Shown here: positions 27,418 through 37,000 of the stretch, piece by piece | How positions within the stretch are numbered: position 1 is the stretch's first letter | How the letters are laid out: each line of letters starts with the position of its first letter | NCBI RefSeq assembly: GCF_018069925.1 | Contig: NZ_JAGPXB010000005.1 | Coordinates: 1 to 64,000 of the forward strand | DNA: 64,000 nucleotides | DNA from: Flavobacterium erciyesense | GTDB taxonomy: Bacteria > Bacteroidota > Bacteroidia > Flavobacteriales > Flavobacteriaceae | Reading direction: 5' to 3' | Made by a program: the position numbers and the translations under genes | Notes under the pieces: model-generated | The model's input: only the letters and a program-made list of their open reading frames with translations | The model's database searches: none | Told to the model about the DNA's origin: nothing

Positions 27418-27889
27418 TCTCCATATCCTTAATCGCAGCTCCGTCAATTACAAAACGTAGCATCGTTCGCATTTGGTGAAAACCACTTTTACCTGCAGCG
27501 CCTGGATTTAAATGCAATACTTGAAAATGCTTATCAAACATCACTTTCAAAATATGCGAATGCCCGCAAATAAACAACTTAGGCGGATTGGTTGCCAAAA
27601 CTGATTTGATAGCTGCACTGTATTTACCGGGATAACCGCCAATATGGGTGATCCAAACGTCCATGTCCTCACACAAAAAACGTTGGTGTAATGGAAACTC
27701 CAAGCGCGCTTGCGCATCATCAATGTTTCCGTACACGGCACGCAAGGGTTTTAGCTTCTTAATTGCATCCGTTACTTCCAAATTGCCAATATCTCCGGCA
27801 TGCCAAACTTCATCAGCTTGTGCCACATATTTTAAAATAATATCATCAACATGACTGTGCGTATCCGAAAGTAAAAGTATTTTTTTCAA
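27392..27889 (-). CDS. YfcE/MJ0936-family metallophosphoesterase
   Basis: 165 residues, complete. The calcineurin-like metal sites are all present: LLSDTHSH (D8, H10), WHAGDIGN, VYGNID, THIGGYPG, and CGHSHILKVM. Proteins of this size hydrolyse phosphodiesters in vitro; physiological substrates are uncertain. The 3' end overlaps the histidine-kinase gene tail to tail (27392-27417). The upstream gap carries a structured repeat (copy B). Confidence 0.93.
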   Translation of the reverse strand: MKKILLLSDTHSHVDDIILKYVAQADEVWHAGDIGNLEVTDAIKKLKPLRAVYGNIDDAQARLEFPLHQRFLCEDMDVWITHIGGYPGKYSAAIKSVLATNPPKLFICGHSHILKVMFDKHFQVLHLNPGAAGKSGFHQMRTMLRFVIDGAAIKDMEIIELGKRG

Positions 27890-27910
27890 TGTTTTATATT
27901 TAGGAGCTTT

Positions 27911-28000
27911 TTCCAGCTATTCGCTTTATTCCCGATCAAAAAACTACGGCAAAAAAGCCTTGTTTTTTAAAATCGGGAGATACCGCTGCTATCTGGGCTA
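27911..28000 (-). repeat. Structured intergenic repeat, copy B
   Basis: CCAG/CTGG ends (27913-27916 and 27993-27996) surround CCCGAT/ATCGGG and an inner CAAAAAAC-type stem with a GGC/GCC tip. CGCT and CCGCT-ATC words are shared with copy A; the CCAG-ATG / AGCTGG ends are shared with copy D. It lies 22 bases upstream of the phosphoesterase start. Confidence 0.6.
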
Positions 28001-28102
28001 GAATTTTCGGTAAAAATAGCCATTATTCAGTCAATAAGAACGCCTCATTTAATCTTAACAAACTTTGGCTCTTTGCTACTTCCTTGCACAAAAATTAATA
28101 AG

Positions 28103-28110
28103 TATCTTTG
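28103..28110 (+). promoter_or_regulatory. -7 box (TATCTTTG) for truA
   Basis: TATCTTTG lies 19 bases before the TTG at 28130; the upstream ATG of the longer frame is before the promoter and cannot be used from it. Confidence 0.65.
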
Positions 28111-28129
28111 TGCTTTCAAAAAAAAAGAA

Positions 28130-28870
28130 TTGAGGTATTTTATCAAATTCGCCTACAATGGCACCCATTATCACGGTTGGCAAATCCAACCAAATGCCGC
28201 ATCGGTTCAAGAAACGCTAAACAAGGCACTTTCGGTTGTCTTAAACACAACCATTAGCGTTATGGGAGCGGGCCGCACGGATACTGGTGTTCACGCCTCC
28301 CAAATGTATGCCCATTTTGACTTTGATACTCCAATAAACGAGCCGACTTTAGTTCATAAACTCAACTCGTATTTGCCAAAGGATATTGTCATTTATGCCA
28401 TACAATTGGTTCATGATGAAGCTCATTGCAGGTTTGATGCTAGTAAACGTACCTACGAATACCATATTAACACCTTTAAAAATGCCTTTTTGCAAGAGCA
28501 AAGTTGGTATTTTCATCAAGCACTTGATGTAGAATTAATGAATCAAGCGGCGCAAATTTTGCTCGTTCATACCAATTTTCAGTGCTTTTCAAAAGTAAAT
28601 ACCGATGTTAATACGTTTGATTGTACAGTTTTTGAAGCCTATTGGACCGCAAATAATGGACATTTGGTTTTTACCATTTCGGCCAATCGATTTTTGCGCA
28701 ACATGGTTCGTGCAATAGTAGGAACATTAGTTAATGTAGGATTACACAAGATTACACTTGCTGATTTTTCAGCAATAATCGAAAGTAAAAACAGAGATAA
28801 AGCTGGATTTTCGGTACCGGCACACGGGTTGTTTTTAACCAAAATAGAATACGATTACATCACTGAATAG
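28130..28870 (+). CDS. truA: tRNA pseudouridine38-40 synthase, TTG start
   Basis: 247 residues from a TTG at 28130 (reading LRYFIKFAYNGTHYHGWQIQPN, normally MRYF). The alternative ATG at 28073 would lie upstream of the promoter box and adds 19 residues without similarity. The catalytic Asp 51 is in GAGRTDTGVHA, with FDASKRTYEYHI and FSANRFLRNMVRAIVGTLVNVG later, all TruA signatures. It isomerises U38-40 in tRNA anticodon arms. Confidence 0.95.
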   Translation: MRYFIKFAYNGTHYHGWQIQPNAASVQETLNKALSVVLNTTISVMGAGRTDTGVHASQMYAHFDFDTPINEPTLVHKLNSYLPKDIVIYAIQLVHDEAHCRFDASKRTYEYHINTFKNAFLQEQSWYFHQALDVELMNQAAQILLVHTNFQCFSKVNTDVNTFDCTVFEAYWTANNGHLVFTISANRFLRNMVRAIVGTLVNVGLHKITLADFSAIIESKNRDKAGFSVPAHGLFLTKIEYDYITE

Positions 28871-28983
28871 CCTTGATTAAATTCCTAGACTTTAATTTTA
28901 GTAGAAGTTCAGTAAATTATATTTATATCTAATAGCAGACACGAGCAAAGCGAATTGACCAAGTAAATAGCTCCAAAAAAAAT

Positions 28984-30741
28984 ATGAAAGCAAAAGCATT
29001 TGATACCCGACTGTTTAGTCGTATTTTAAAATTCACAAAACCATACAAATGGCGTTTTAATGGCGTTATAATATTTGCCATTTCACTCTCTATTTTTGCT
29101 GCATTACGTCCTTATTTGCTCAAGCAAACCGTTGATGCATACATTGCAACCGAAGATCAAAAAGGCTTGCTGTTGTATGTAACCTTGATGGGAATTGTGT
29201 TGTTATTAGAGGTCTTTTCGCAATTTTACTTTGTATTTTGGGCCAACTGGCTCGGACAAGATATCGTAAAAGACATTCGAACTAAATTGTTTCAACACAT
29301 TTTGAGTTTCAGAATGAAATATTTTGACCACGTTCCGGTTGGGCAGTTGGTAACGCGAAGTGTATCTGATATTGAGTCTATTGCACGAATTTTTAGTCAA
29401 GGTCTATTTATGATTATTAGCGACTTGATGAAAATGGTAGTTGTGCTAGGTTTTATGTTTTATATGAACTGGACTTTGACTTGGATTGTTATTGTAGCCA
29501 TGCCTATTTTGGTGTTTTTCACTCGTATTTTTCAGAAAAAAATGCAAGTTGCCTTTGAAGAAGTACGTACTCAAATTGCCAATATGAATTCCTTCGTGCA
29601 AGAACGCGTAACTGGAATGAAGATTGTTCAACTCTTTAATAGAGAAAATATTGAATCCGAAAAGTTCAAAGAGATTAACGACAAACACAAAAAAGCGTGG
29701 ATTAAAACCATTTTATACAACTCCATCTTCTTCCCTATTGCAGATATTATTTCGTCATTAACTTTAGGATTTATCGTGCTTTACGGCGGAATCAAAATTT
29801 TAAATGGCGATAACTTTACCACTTTTGGAGATTTATTCTCCTACACAATGTTTATTGGTATGTTATTTAATCCGTTGCGTCAAATTGCTGATAAATTCAA
29901 CGAAATGCAGTTGGGAATGATTGCTGCTAACCGTGTTTTTGATATTTTAGATACCCAAGATCAAATACAAGATACTGGTGTTATTGAAGCACCTACTTTT
30001 AATGGTGCCATAACTTTCAATAAAGTTCGTTTTGGGTACATTCCGGAAGAAGAAGTCATCAAAGGCATTGATCTTGAAGTGCAAGCCGGCCAGACAGTTG
30101 CCATTGTTGGATCAACCGGAGCAGGAAAATCAACCATAATCAACTTACTGAATCGCTTTTATGAAATCAACAGCGGTTCTATTTATATTGACAATCAAAA
30201 TATAGAAAATTATACTTTGGGTTCGTTGCGCAAGCAAATTGCGGTGGTTTTGCAGGATGTTTTCCTTTTTGCAGATACTATTTTTAATAATATTACCTTA
30301 CATAATCCTGAAATTGATCGCGAACAAGTATTGGTTGCCGCCAAAAAAATTGGAGTTCATGATTTCATAATGAGTTTGCCTGATAATTATGATTTTGATG
30401 TTAAAGAGCGTGGCGTAATGCTTTCATCAGGCCAACGACAATTGATTGCGTTCCTGAGAGCTTATGTGAGTAACCCAAGTATTTTAATTCTGGACGAAGC
30501 CACATCCTCTATTGATACGTACTCTGAAGAATTGATTCAGCGTGCTACCGAAACCATTACTAAAGGTCGTACCTCTATCGTGATTGCACACCGATTAGCC
30601 ACAATTGTTAACGCTGATAAAATTGTAGTTATGGATAAAGGATTAATCGTGGAGCAAGGAACACATCAAGAATTAATTAATCGCGAAAGTGGTTATTACA
30701 AAAACTTATACGAATCGCAATTTGTTTCTGAATACAAATAA
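28984..30741 (+). CDS. ABC exporter, MsbA/multidrug-type fused permease-ATPase
   Basis: 585 residues. Six membrane helices in the first ~320 residues (type IV exporter fold), then an ATPase domain: Walker A GSTGAGKSTIINLL, Q-loop AVVLQDVFLF, signature LSSGQRQLI, Walker B ILILDEATSSID and H-loop IAHRLATI. The signature has Ser in place of the second residue (LSSGQ for LSGGQ), a common substitution. Probably homodimeric or paired with a second half-exporter elsewhere; substrate may be a lipid or drug. A small lipoprotein gene follows 48 bases later. Confidence 0.92.
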   Translation: MKAKAFDTRLFSRILKFTKPYKWRFNGVIIFAISLSIFAALRPYLLKQTVDAYIATEDQKGLLLYVTLMGIVLLLEVFSQFYFVFWANWLGQDIVKDIRTKLFQHILSFRMKYFDHVPVGQLVTRSVSDIESIARIFSQGLFMIISDLMKMVVVLGFMFYMNWTLTWIVIVAMPILVFFTRIFQKKMQVAFEEVRTQIANMNSFVQERVTGMKIVQLFNRENIESEKFKEINDKHKKAWIKTILYNSIFFPIADIISSLTLGFIVLYGGIKILNGDNFTTFGDLFSYTMFIGMLFNPLRQIADKFNEMQLGMIAANRVFDILDTQDQIQDTGVIEAPTFNGAITFNKVRFGYIPEEEVIKGIDLEVQAGQTVAIVGSTGAGKSTIINLLNRFYEINSGSIYIDNQNIENYTLGSLRKQIAVVLQDVFLFADTIFNNITLHNPEIDREQVLVAAKKIGVHDFIMSLPDNYDFDVKERGVMLSSGQRQLIAFLRAYVSNPSILILDEATSSIDTYSEELIQRATETITKGRTSIVIAHRLATIVNADKIVVMDKGLIVEQGTHQELINRESGYYKNLYESQFVSEYK

Positions 30742-30789
30742 AATCCTTACATTTACTTGAAAATATTGTTAGCTATAACACATAAACAA

Positions 30790-31332
30790 GTGAAAAAACT
30801 CGGACTTTGTTTCTTGATTCTTCTATTCTATTCGTGTATCCCACTGCGAATCGCTCCAAAAATTGAGGGTGACAAAATTGTACAAGCCAAAAAATTCAAA
30901 AAAGACCTGCCCAATTGCTACGGTTTTGTATTTGAAGACAAAAAAAAGGCTGATGAATTTTACAACTTTATCAATACCAAATACAATTTAAAACACAGCA
31001 ATGTAGATTCAAACGTTCCTATTGTAATTAACAAGAAGACTTTTTATATGTCGTTTTTTGAAAGAGAAAGAATCTCAAAAACACTGAATTTACTCCCAAT
31101 TGTAGTAGATGCCGGTTTACAAACTAAAGGGAATGACCCTATTTTTGAGGATAATTATACTTCGAGAGACGGGTATTGGTATATTGTCATTTCAGTTCGT
31201 GATGCTGAAATTAAAGACTGCCTCGACCCTAATCATCCTGAACAGGCAATTGTAATTAAACATTTAAAAAAAATAAAGGACGAATATTTTTCGACCACAA
31301 ATTATGTTGAAGCCTATCTAAAAATGAAATGA
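30790..31332 (+). CDS. Lipoprotein of unknown function, GTG start
   Basis: 180 residues when read from the GTG at 30790 (VKKLGLCFLILLFYSCIPLRIAPKIEG), which puts a good lipobox (FYSC) at Cys 16. An upstream TTG at 30757 would bury the signal behind a charged tail. The mature part is mixed alpha/beta with KKADEFYNFINTKYN, PIVINKKTFYMSFFERER and a YWYIVISVRDAEIKD strand. No named family was recognised. Same strand as the exporter, with no terminator between, so it may be co-expressed. Confidence 0.72.
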   Translation: MKKLGLCFLILLFYSCIPLRIAPKIEGDKIVQAKKFKKDLPNCYGFVFEDKKKADEFYNFINTKYNLKHSNVDSNVPIVINKKTFYMSFFERERISKTLNLLPIVVDAGLQTKGNDPIFEDNYTSRDGYWYIVISVRDAEIKDCLDPNHPEQAIVIKHLKKIKDEYFSTTNYVEAYLKMK

Positions 31333-31399
31333 TTCCTTCATCGATATCAACAAAGCTAATAAACTTGTAAAACGGCTAATTTTTTTTAAAATAAATCCT

Positions 31400-31407
31400 T
31401 AATTTTG
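31400..31407 (+). promoter_or_regulatory. -7 box (TAATTTTG) for lpdA
   Basis: TAATTTTG, giving an ~85-base leader before the ATG at 31496. Confidence 0.5.
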
Positions 31408-31495
31408 CTACCCGAAAAGTGTTTTGAACCACTCGTAAATTGCAGTGGTAGAGGTGCTAGATTTTCAACAATAAAAAAAACAAAAAAACTTTACA

Positions 31496-32884
31496 ATGAA
31501 ATACGATATTATAGTTTTAGGAAGTGGTCCTGGTGGGTACGTTACAGCTATTAGAGCATCGCAATTAGGCTTTAAAGTAGCAGTTATTGAAAAAGAAAAC
31601 TTAGGTGGTGTGTGCTTGAACTGGGGATGTATTCCAACAAAAGCATTACTAAAATCAGCTCAAGTTTTTGATTATTTAAAACATGCTTCGGATTACGGAT
31701 TAACTGTTTCTTCATTTGATAAAGATTTCCCTGCGGTGGTACAACGCAGCCGATCTGTTGCAGACGGCATGAGCAAAGGAGTTCAATTTTTGATGAAAAA
31801 AAATAAAATTGACGTAATTGATGGTTTTGGAAAACTAAAACCAGGTAAAAAAGTTGATGTTACTGATAAAGACAATAAAGTTACTGAATACAGCGCTGAT
31901 CACATTATTATTGCTACCGGAGCACGCTCTCGTGAGTTGCCAAACTTACCACAAGATGGTGTAAAAGTAATTGGTTACAGACAAGCAATGACTTTGCCAA
32001 CGCAACCAAAATCTATTATTATTGTAGGTTCAGGAGCAATTGGAGTTGAGTTTGCTCATTTTTACAACGCGATGGGAACAGAAGTAACTATTGTAGAATT
32101 CATGCCAAACATTGTCCCTGTTGAAGACGAAGACATTTCTAAACAAATGGAACGTTCTATGAAAAAAGCAGGGGTTAAAATCATGACCTACTCTTCTGTA
32201 GAGCGTATTGATACCACTGGTGCAGGCGTTAAAGCATTTGTAAAAACAGCTAAAGGAGAAGAAGTTCTTGAAGCTGACATTTTACTTTCAGCGGTTGGAA
32301 TCAAAACCAACATTGAAAACATCGGCTTAGAAGAAGTAGGTATTGCTACTGATAAAGATAAAATTTTGGTAAACGCATTCAATGCAACCAACATTCCAGG
32401 TTACTATGCTATTGGCGATGTTACTCCTGGGCAAGCATTAGCACACGTTGCTTCTGCTGAAGGAATTAACTGTGTAGAAAAAATTGCAGGTCTTCATGTA
32501 GAACCTATTGATTACGGAAATGTTCCAGGTTGTACGTATGCTACTCCTGAAATTGCATCGGTTGGTTTAACTGAAAAACAAGCTAAAGAAAAAGGATACG
32601 AATTAAAAATTGGTAAATTCCCATTTTCAGCTTCAGGAAAAGCAAAAGCAGCTGGAACACCTGATGGTTTTGTAAAAGTAATTTTTGATGCAAAATACGG
32701 TGAGTGGTTAGGATGCCACATGATTGGTGCTGGTGTAACAGACATGATTGCTGAGGCAGTTGTAGCTCGTAAACTAGAAACTACAGGTCATGAAATTTTA
32801 AAAGCCATTCACCCACACCCTACAATGAGTGAAGCAGTAATGGAGGCCGTTGCTGATGCTTACGGAGAAGTGATTCACTTGTAA
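31496..32884 (+). CDS. lpdA: Dihydrolipoyl dehydrogenase
   Basis: 462 residues. E3 of the 2-oxo acid dehydrogenase and glycine-cleavage complexes; reoxidises dihydrolipoyl groups with NAD+. FAD-binding GSGPGGY at the N-terminus, redox disulfide in GGVCLNWGCIPTKALL, NAD-binding VGSGAIGVEFAHFY, second FAD motif YAIGDVTPGQALAHVA, and C-terminal catalytic HPHPTMSE. All catalytic residues are intact. It is a single gene here, away from the E1/E2 genes. Confidence 0.96.
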   Translation: MKYDIIVLGSGPGGYVTAIRASQLGFKVAVIEKENLGGVCLNWGCIPTKALLKSAQVFDYLKHASDYGLTVSSFDKDFPAVVQRSRSVADGMSKGVQFLMKKNKIDVIDGFGKLKPGKKVDVTDKDNKVTEYSADHIIIATGARSRELPNLPQDGVKVIGYRQAMTLPTQPKSIIIVGSGAIGVEFAHFYNAMGTEVTIVEFMPNIVPVEDEDISKQMERSMKKAGVKIMTYSSVERIDTTGAGVKAFVKTAKGEEVLEADILLSAVGIKTNIENIGLEEVGIATDKDKILVNAFNATNIPGYYAIGDVTPGQALAHVASAEGINCVEKIAGLHVEPIDYGNVPGCTYATPEIASVGLTEKQAKEKGYELKIGKFPFSASGKAKAAGTPDGFVKVIFDAKYGEWLGCHMIGAGVTDMIAEAVVARKLETTGHEILKAIHPHPTMSEAVMEAVADAYGEVIHL

Positions 32885-32900
32885 GATTACACTTTTTAGA

Positions 32901-32946
32901 ACAAAAAAATCCGATTGGCTCCAGATGCTAATCGGATTTTTTTTTG
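32901..32946 (+). terminator. Intrinsic terminator after lpdA
   Basis: AAAATCCGATT / AATCGGATTTT with a nine-T run. Confidence 0.88.
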
Positions 32947-33035
32947 CAAAACAACACGATGTGACGCATTTGTTTAATTTTTGTACATTAACAATTATTT
33001 ACAAAATGTAATCTACATTCTAATCAAATCTACTT

Positions 33036-33043
33036 TATCTTTG
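33036..33043 (+). promoter_or_regulatory. -7 box (TATCTTTG) for cysE-cysK
   Basis: TATCTTTG, about 46 bases before the ATG at 33090. Confidence 0.6.
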
Positions 33044-33089
33044 TAAATGGTGGGTTAGACCACTTTTTTATTGAACTTATTTTATAGCT

Positions 33090-33926
33090 ATGACAGCAGA
33101 AAACAAACGATTTTCTACCCTTTTGAGCGAAAACCAGAACAACAATTGGGTACGAGCAATCGATTCGACAAAAATCATTAAATGGATAGATGATTTATTC
33201 AAAATATTATTCCCTGAAAAGGCTCTGGAAACGCTGCAGATAGAGGTATTACTAAATCAAAACAAGGCCGATTTTATCAGTATTTTATCTGAAATTGTAA
33301 AAGACAAACCTACCAACACCATCTTAGATGATGCCGAGGCGTTTTACAACAGTTTACCAGACCTTTACGCTAACATGCAGGCCGATGCTCAAGCTATTCT
33401 GGATACTGACCCTGCTGCTGACTGCATTCAAGAAATCATCAATTCCTATCCCGGATTTTTTGCTATTGAAGTATACCGAATTGCCAATGCCATTGCAAAA
33501 AGAACTCCTTGCCTACTGCCACGTATAATTACAGAATATGCGCATAGTAAAACAGGAGTCGATATTCATCCAAATGCTACTATTGGCGTACCGTTCATGA
33601 TTGATCATGGTACAGGTATCGTGATTGGTGAGACTACCGTTATAGGCAAACACGTCAGCGTTTATCAAGGAGTTACACTTGGCGCCTTACAAGTTGAAAA
33701 AAGTATGCAAGAAAAAAAACGCCACCCAACGGTTGAAGACCATGTAATTATTTATGCTAATGCAACCATTTTAGGTGGCAGTACTATTATTGGTAATCAT
33801 AGTATTATTGGTGGAAATACTTTCATAACAAAAAGCGTTAATCCGTACTCGTTTGTAATGCAATCCAATAAAAACACTGTTTTAAATCAACAGGAAACCA
33901 AGGATATTAACTTTTTTACGATCTAA
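33090..33926 (+). CDS. cysE: Serine O-acetyltransferase (EpsC-like)
   Basis: 278 residues. Acetylates serine to O-acetylserine, the first step of cysteine synthesis. N-terminal helical domain (about 1-160) then a left-handed beta-helix of hexapeptide repeats: [42 protein letters not shown], and [23 protein letters not shown]. The catalytic HGTG(I) His and the H-(V)-x-V-YQGVTLG loop are present. Only four bases separate it from the cysK gene, so enzyme and partner synthase are co-produced, consistent with the cysteine synthase complex. Confidence 0.95.
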   Translation: MTAENKRFSTLLSENQNNNWVRAIDSTKIIKWIDDLFKILFPEKALETLQIEVLLNQNKADFISILSEIVKDKPTNTILDDAEAFYNSLPDLYANMQADAQAILDTDPAADCIQEIINSYPGFFAIEVYRIANAIAKRTPCLLPRIITEYAHSKTGVDIHPNATIGVPFMIDHGTGIVIGETTVIGKHVSVYQGVTLGALQVEKSMQEKKRHPTVEDHVIIYANATILGGSTIIGNHSIIGGNTFITKSVNPYSFVMQSNKNTVLNQQETKDINFFTI

Positions 33927-33930
33927 AGAA

Positions 33931-34848
33931 ATGACAAAATACAACAACATACTCGAAACTATTGGCAATACGCCACATGTAAAAATCAATCGCTTATTTG
34001 GCGAAAAACACAATGTGTACATCAAATTAGAGCGTGCCAATCCGGGAGCAAGCATCAAAGACCGTATTGCGCTGGCAATGATTGAAGATGCCGAAACGAG
34101 TGGGAAACTAGTTGCTGGAGGTGTAATCATTGAAGCGACTTCTGGAAATACCGGAATTGGACTTGCAATGGTGGCAGCCGTTAAAGGTTACAAATTGATT
34201 TTAGTAATGCCCGAATCGATGTCGATTGAAAGACGCCGATTAATGAGTTTGTACGGTGCTGAATTTGTACTCACACCTCGCGAAAAAGGTATGAAAGGCG
34301 CAATCGAAAAAGCCCAAGAATTAGTCGCAGAATTACCAAATGCGTGGTCGCCTCTTCAATTTGAAAATCCAGCTAATATTGCTATTCACCAACAAACTAC
34401 GGCCCAAGAAATCATTGCTGCTTTTCCAGAAGGAATCGATTATTTGATCACAGGCGTAGGCACAGGCGGACATATTACAGGTTGTGCAGATATTTTAAAA
34501 CAAAAATTCCCGAACTTAAAAGTATTTGCTGTCGAACCCGAAGCATCTCCGGTTATAAGCGGCGGAGCTCCTGCCCCACACCCCATTCAAGGAATTGGAG
34601 CTGGTTTTATTCCAACAAACTTACACACCAATTTGTTAGATGGAAGTATTCAAGTGAGCAAAGACGAAGCTTTCAACTACGCACAACGCGCTGCAAAAGA
34701 AGAAGGTATGTTTATTGGGATATCTTCGGGAGCATCGCTTGCCGCAGTGGCACAAAAATTAAATGAAATTCCAGAAAATGCTACCGTCCTCACTTTTTGT
34801 TACGACACAGGAGAACATTATTTGAGCATCGAAGGATTATTTGTATAG
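33931..34848 (+). CDS. cysK: Cysteine synthase A (O-acetylserine sulfhydrylase)
   Basis: 305 residues, PLP-dependent. Replaces the acetyl of O-acetylserine with sulfide. The N-terminus [14 protein letters not shown] carries a His at the normal Leu position. PLP Lys is in GASIKDR, the phosphate cradle in [12 protein letters not shown], and [10 protein letters not shown] binds substrate. [19 protein letters not shown] matches the CysK pattern (MPETMS-ERR), whereas the paralogue at 44840 has the CysM pattern. Linked four bases behind cysE. Confidence 0.93.
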   Translation: MTKYNNILETIGNTPHVKINRLFGEKHNVYIKLERANPGASIKDRIALAMIEDAETSGKLVAGGVIIEATSGNTGIGLAMVAAVKGYKLILVMPESMSIERRRLMSLYGAEFVLTPREKGMKGAIEKAQELVAELPNAWSPLQFENPANIAIHQQTTAQEIIAAFPEGIDYLITGVGTGGHITGCADILKQKFPNLKVFAVEPEASPVISGGAPAPHPIQGIGAGFIPTNLHTNLLDGSIQVSKDEAFNYAQRAAKEEGMFIGISSGASLAAVAQKLNEIPENATVLTFCYDTGEHYLSIEGLFV

Positions 34849-34857
34849 CTTTAATAC

Positions 34858-34891
34858 CAGCCGACTTATGAATTTAAGTCGGTTTTTTTTT
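34858..34891 (+). terminator. Intrinsic terminator after cysE-cysK
   Basis: CCGACTTA / TAAGTCGG (34861-34868 with 34875-34882) and an eight-T run. Confidence 0.88.
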
Positions 34892-34959
34892 ATAAAAAGT
34901 AAAGTAACTTATAAAATTAATTCATAAATTGCTTTCTAAATCAATCTCTTAAAGATGCT

Positions 34960-35376
34960 ATGAAAAAAAATTTCTCGTTACTTCTTATTTTTTGCTTCAC
35001 TCTTATTTCCTGTAATCCTGATGATGATTTTAAAAATCCCGAAAAACAAATAAAAGGAACGTGGGTTTTAAAGCAAGTCGTACAACAAAAAAATAATGCG
35101 ACAGTTGTACTTGATCGCAGTAATACCGAATTTACTTTTGACGGAGCTACCGTTTCAATTAAAAAAGATACGCCTCTTCATGCTTTGGGGTACTACAATT
35201 ACTCATTATTGCTCGAGAATTACTTTAATCCAGATTTACAGGAACCAAAAGGAAAAATTCTAACCATTAATGGTATAAGGTATATGTTTGAAATCACAGC
35301 ATCTGGTAACAACATCAATTTAACGAATTTTTCAGATGGCCGTATTTTTTACTATTTAGAACGAAAAGCCAATTGA
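34960..35376 (+). CDS. Lipocalin-like lipoprotein, unknown function
   Basis: 138 residues. Signal MKKNFSLLLIFCFTLISC with lipidated Cys 19. The mature part begins with a short acidic stretch and then KQIKGTWVLKQVVQQ, a G-x-W first strand of the kind seen in lipocalin-like DUFs, followed by beta-strands (TEFTFDGATVSI, KILTINGIRYMFEITASGNNINLT) and ending GRIFYYLERK. The G-T-W motif supports a small beta-barrel fold, but no ligand can be inferred. Monocistronic. Confidence 0.75.
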   Translation: MKKNFSLLLIFCFTLISCNPDDDFKNPEKQIKGTWVLKQVVQQKNNATVVLDRSNTEFTFDGATVSIKKDTPLHALGYYNYSLLLENYFNPDLQEPKGKILTINGIRYMFEITASGNNINLTNFSDGRIFYYLERKAN

Positions 35377-35496
35377 TAGCAAAAAAAAAAATTCTTTTTC
35401 CATAACGGCAACTCAGTTTAATGTGAGGTGATCATTCGCAATATTACATTTTGTTTAATATTTTGTTAAATATGTTAGACAAGAGAATTAAATAAC

Positions 35497-35504
35497 TACA
35501 TTTG
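35497..35504 (+). promoter_or_regulatory. -7 box (TACATTTG) for the fasciclin gene
   Basis: TACATTTG, about 34 bases before the ATG at 35538. Confidence 0.6.
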
Positions 35505-35537
35505 AATATCTTAATTTAACAATCTAAAATAAACCTT

Positions 35538-36122
35538 ATGAAATTAGTAAAAACAATTAGTGCATTAATGGTGGTTGGAGCTCTAACCGCATCTTGCGGA
35601 GAAAAGAAAACAGCTGAAACAACAGAAACTATGGATTCAACTGCAGTAGCAGTAGATAGCACAGTAGTAACTGAAACGCCAAACATTGTAGGAGTAGCAG
35701 CTGAAAACGCAGACTTCTCTACTTTAGTAACTGCTGTAAAAGCGGCTGGGCTAGTAGAAACTTTAAGCGGTGAAGGTCCATTTACTGTGTTTGCACCAAA
35801 CAATGCAGCTTTTGATAAATTACCTGCAGGAACAGTAGATACTTTATTGAAACCTGAAAGTTTAGATAAATTAAAAGCAGTTTTAACTTATCATGTAGTA
35901 GCAGGAAAATTTGATGCTGCAGCTGTAACAGAAGCCATTACAAAAGGAAACGGTAAATTTAATGTGACTACTGTACAAGGAGGAAATATCGTTCTTAGCT
36001 TAAAAGACGGTAAAGTAATTTTAACTGATGCAAACGGAGCTACTTCAACAGTAGTTTTAGCTGATGTAGCTGCTTCAAATGGAGTGATTCACGCGATTGA
36101 CAGCGTAGTAATGCCAAAATAA
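35538..36122 (+). CDS. Fasciclin (FAS1) domain lipoprotein
   Basis: 194 residues. Signal MKLVKTISALMVVGALTASC with Cys 20, then a Thr/Val/Ala-rich spacer (about 21-58), then one FAS1 domain (about 60-194). FAS1 hallmarks are DFSTLVTAVKAAGLVETLSGEGPFTVFAPNNAAFDKLP, LKAVLTYHVVAGKFDA, and ASNGVIHAIDSVVMPK. Single-domain FAS1 lipoproteins sit in the envelope and are thought to mediate adhesion. Codon use looks like that of a well-expressed gene (many GTA/GCA, few rare codons). It has its own promoter and terminator. Confidence 0.93.
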   Translation: MKLVKTISALMVVGALTASCGEKKTAETTETMDSTAVAVDSTVVTETPNIVGVAAENADFSTLVTAVKAAGLVETLSGEGPFTVFAPNNAAFDKLPAGTVDTLLKPESLDKLKAVLTYHVVAGKFDAAAVTEAITKGNGKFNVTTVQGGNIVLSLKDGKVILTDANGATSTVVLADVAASNGVIHAIDSVVMPK

Positions 36123-36140
36123 CGCTCTCTACATACATTT

Positions 36141-36176
36141 GTAAGCCGCTGTAACTTCACAGCGGCTTTTTTTATT
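36141..36176 (+). terminator. Intrinsic terminator after the fasciclin gene
   Basis: AAGCCGCTGT / ACAGCGGCTT with loop AACTTC and a seven-T run. Confidence 0.88.
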
Positions 36177-36314
36177 TATAAATGAATAAAATTTGAATTT
36201 AATTTCCATCGCAAATCAGTGCACAATTAGCTTGAGCAGAGCAAGAAGACTTTATATCCAATATTATTATGTTTTTTATATCTTAGTTTTTAAAAACATA
36301 AAAATCAGTGCATT

Positions 36315-36761
36315 ATGAAATTCAAGTTATTCATCACACTAGCCCTTTTAAATGCCTTCATTGCTTTTGCGCAAAAAGAAAAAGATCAAGAACAAATTAA
36401 AAAACTCCTAGAACGGGAGTCATCAACCTGGCGTTTGCAAGATGCAAAAGGTCATGCTGAGTGTTGGTACATTCAACCCTACAGTCGCATTTTAGTATCA
36501 ACAGCTGATGGACAAACATATGACGTGCCACCTTCGGCAATGACAGCTACAGATCCTCAAAAAATGGGTAACGGCGGTTCAGCAGTTAATAGTAATTACA
36601 AAATGAACATCCAAAAACAAACAGCTTGGGTGAGTCATGATGAAATTTCGATTGGGATTGATGGTAAAAAAACATACTCCTATGAAATACGTTTACTCGA
36701 AAAAATAAAGAAAAAGTGGAAACTTGTTGGCCAATCGATTCATATTTACAAAACAGAATAA
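36315..36761 (+). CDS. Secreted NTF2-like protein, unknown function
   Basis: 148 residues with signal MKFKLFITLALLNAFIAFAQ. The mature part starts with a helix (DQEQIKKLLERESSTWRLQDAKGHAECW) typical of SnoaL/NTF2-like folds and ends with paired strands (YSYEIRLLEKIKKKWKLVGQSIHIYKT). Proteins of this fold bind small ligands or act as enzymes; no catalytic set is obvious. Single gene. Confidence 0.68.
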   Translation: MKFKLFITLALLNAFIAFAQKEKDQEQIKKLLERESSTWRLQDAKGHAECWYIQPYSRILVSTADGQTYDVPPSAMTATDPQKMGNGGSAVNSNYKMNIQKQTAWVSHDEISIGIDGKKTYSYEIRLLEKIKKKWKLVGQSIHIYKTE

Positions 36762-36967
36762 ATAAAAAAAGGAGAAATTGATGACCTTATTTATTTAGAG
36801 AATGCTACTTATGATGTAATTCCTAACGTTTAAATAAAGTTTTTAAGGAGAAGAAAAGACTCTAAAATTGTAATTAACGTAAAAAACAAGGCTTTAATTT
36901 AAAATTTAGTCGTTTTTTATTTACAAAATAATACCCAGCAAAAGTAGTGTTTTACAAAAAATAAAAT

Positions 36968-36975
36968 TATATTTG
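36968..36975 (+). promoter_or_regulatory. -7 box (TATATTTG) for the PAS kinase operon
   Basis: TATATTTG, 25 bases before the ATG at 37001. Confidence 0.6.
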
Positions 36976-37000
36976 AGTACTAATTATATGTTTCCCCTGA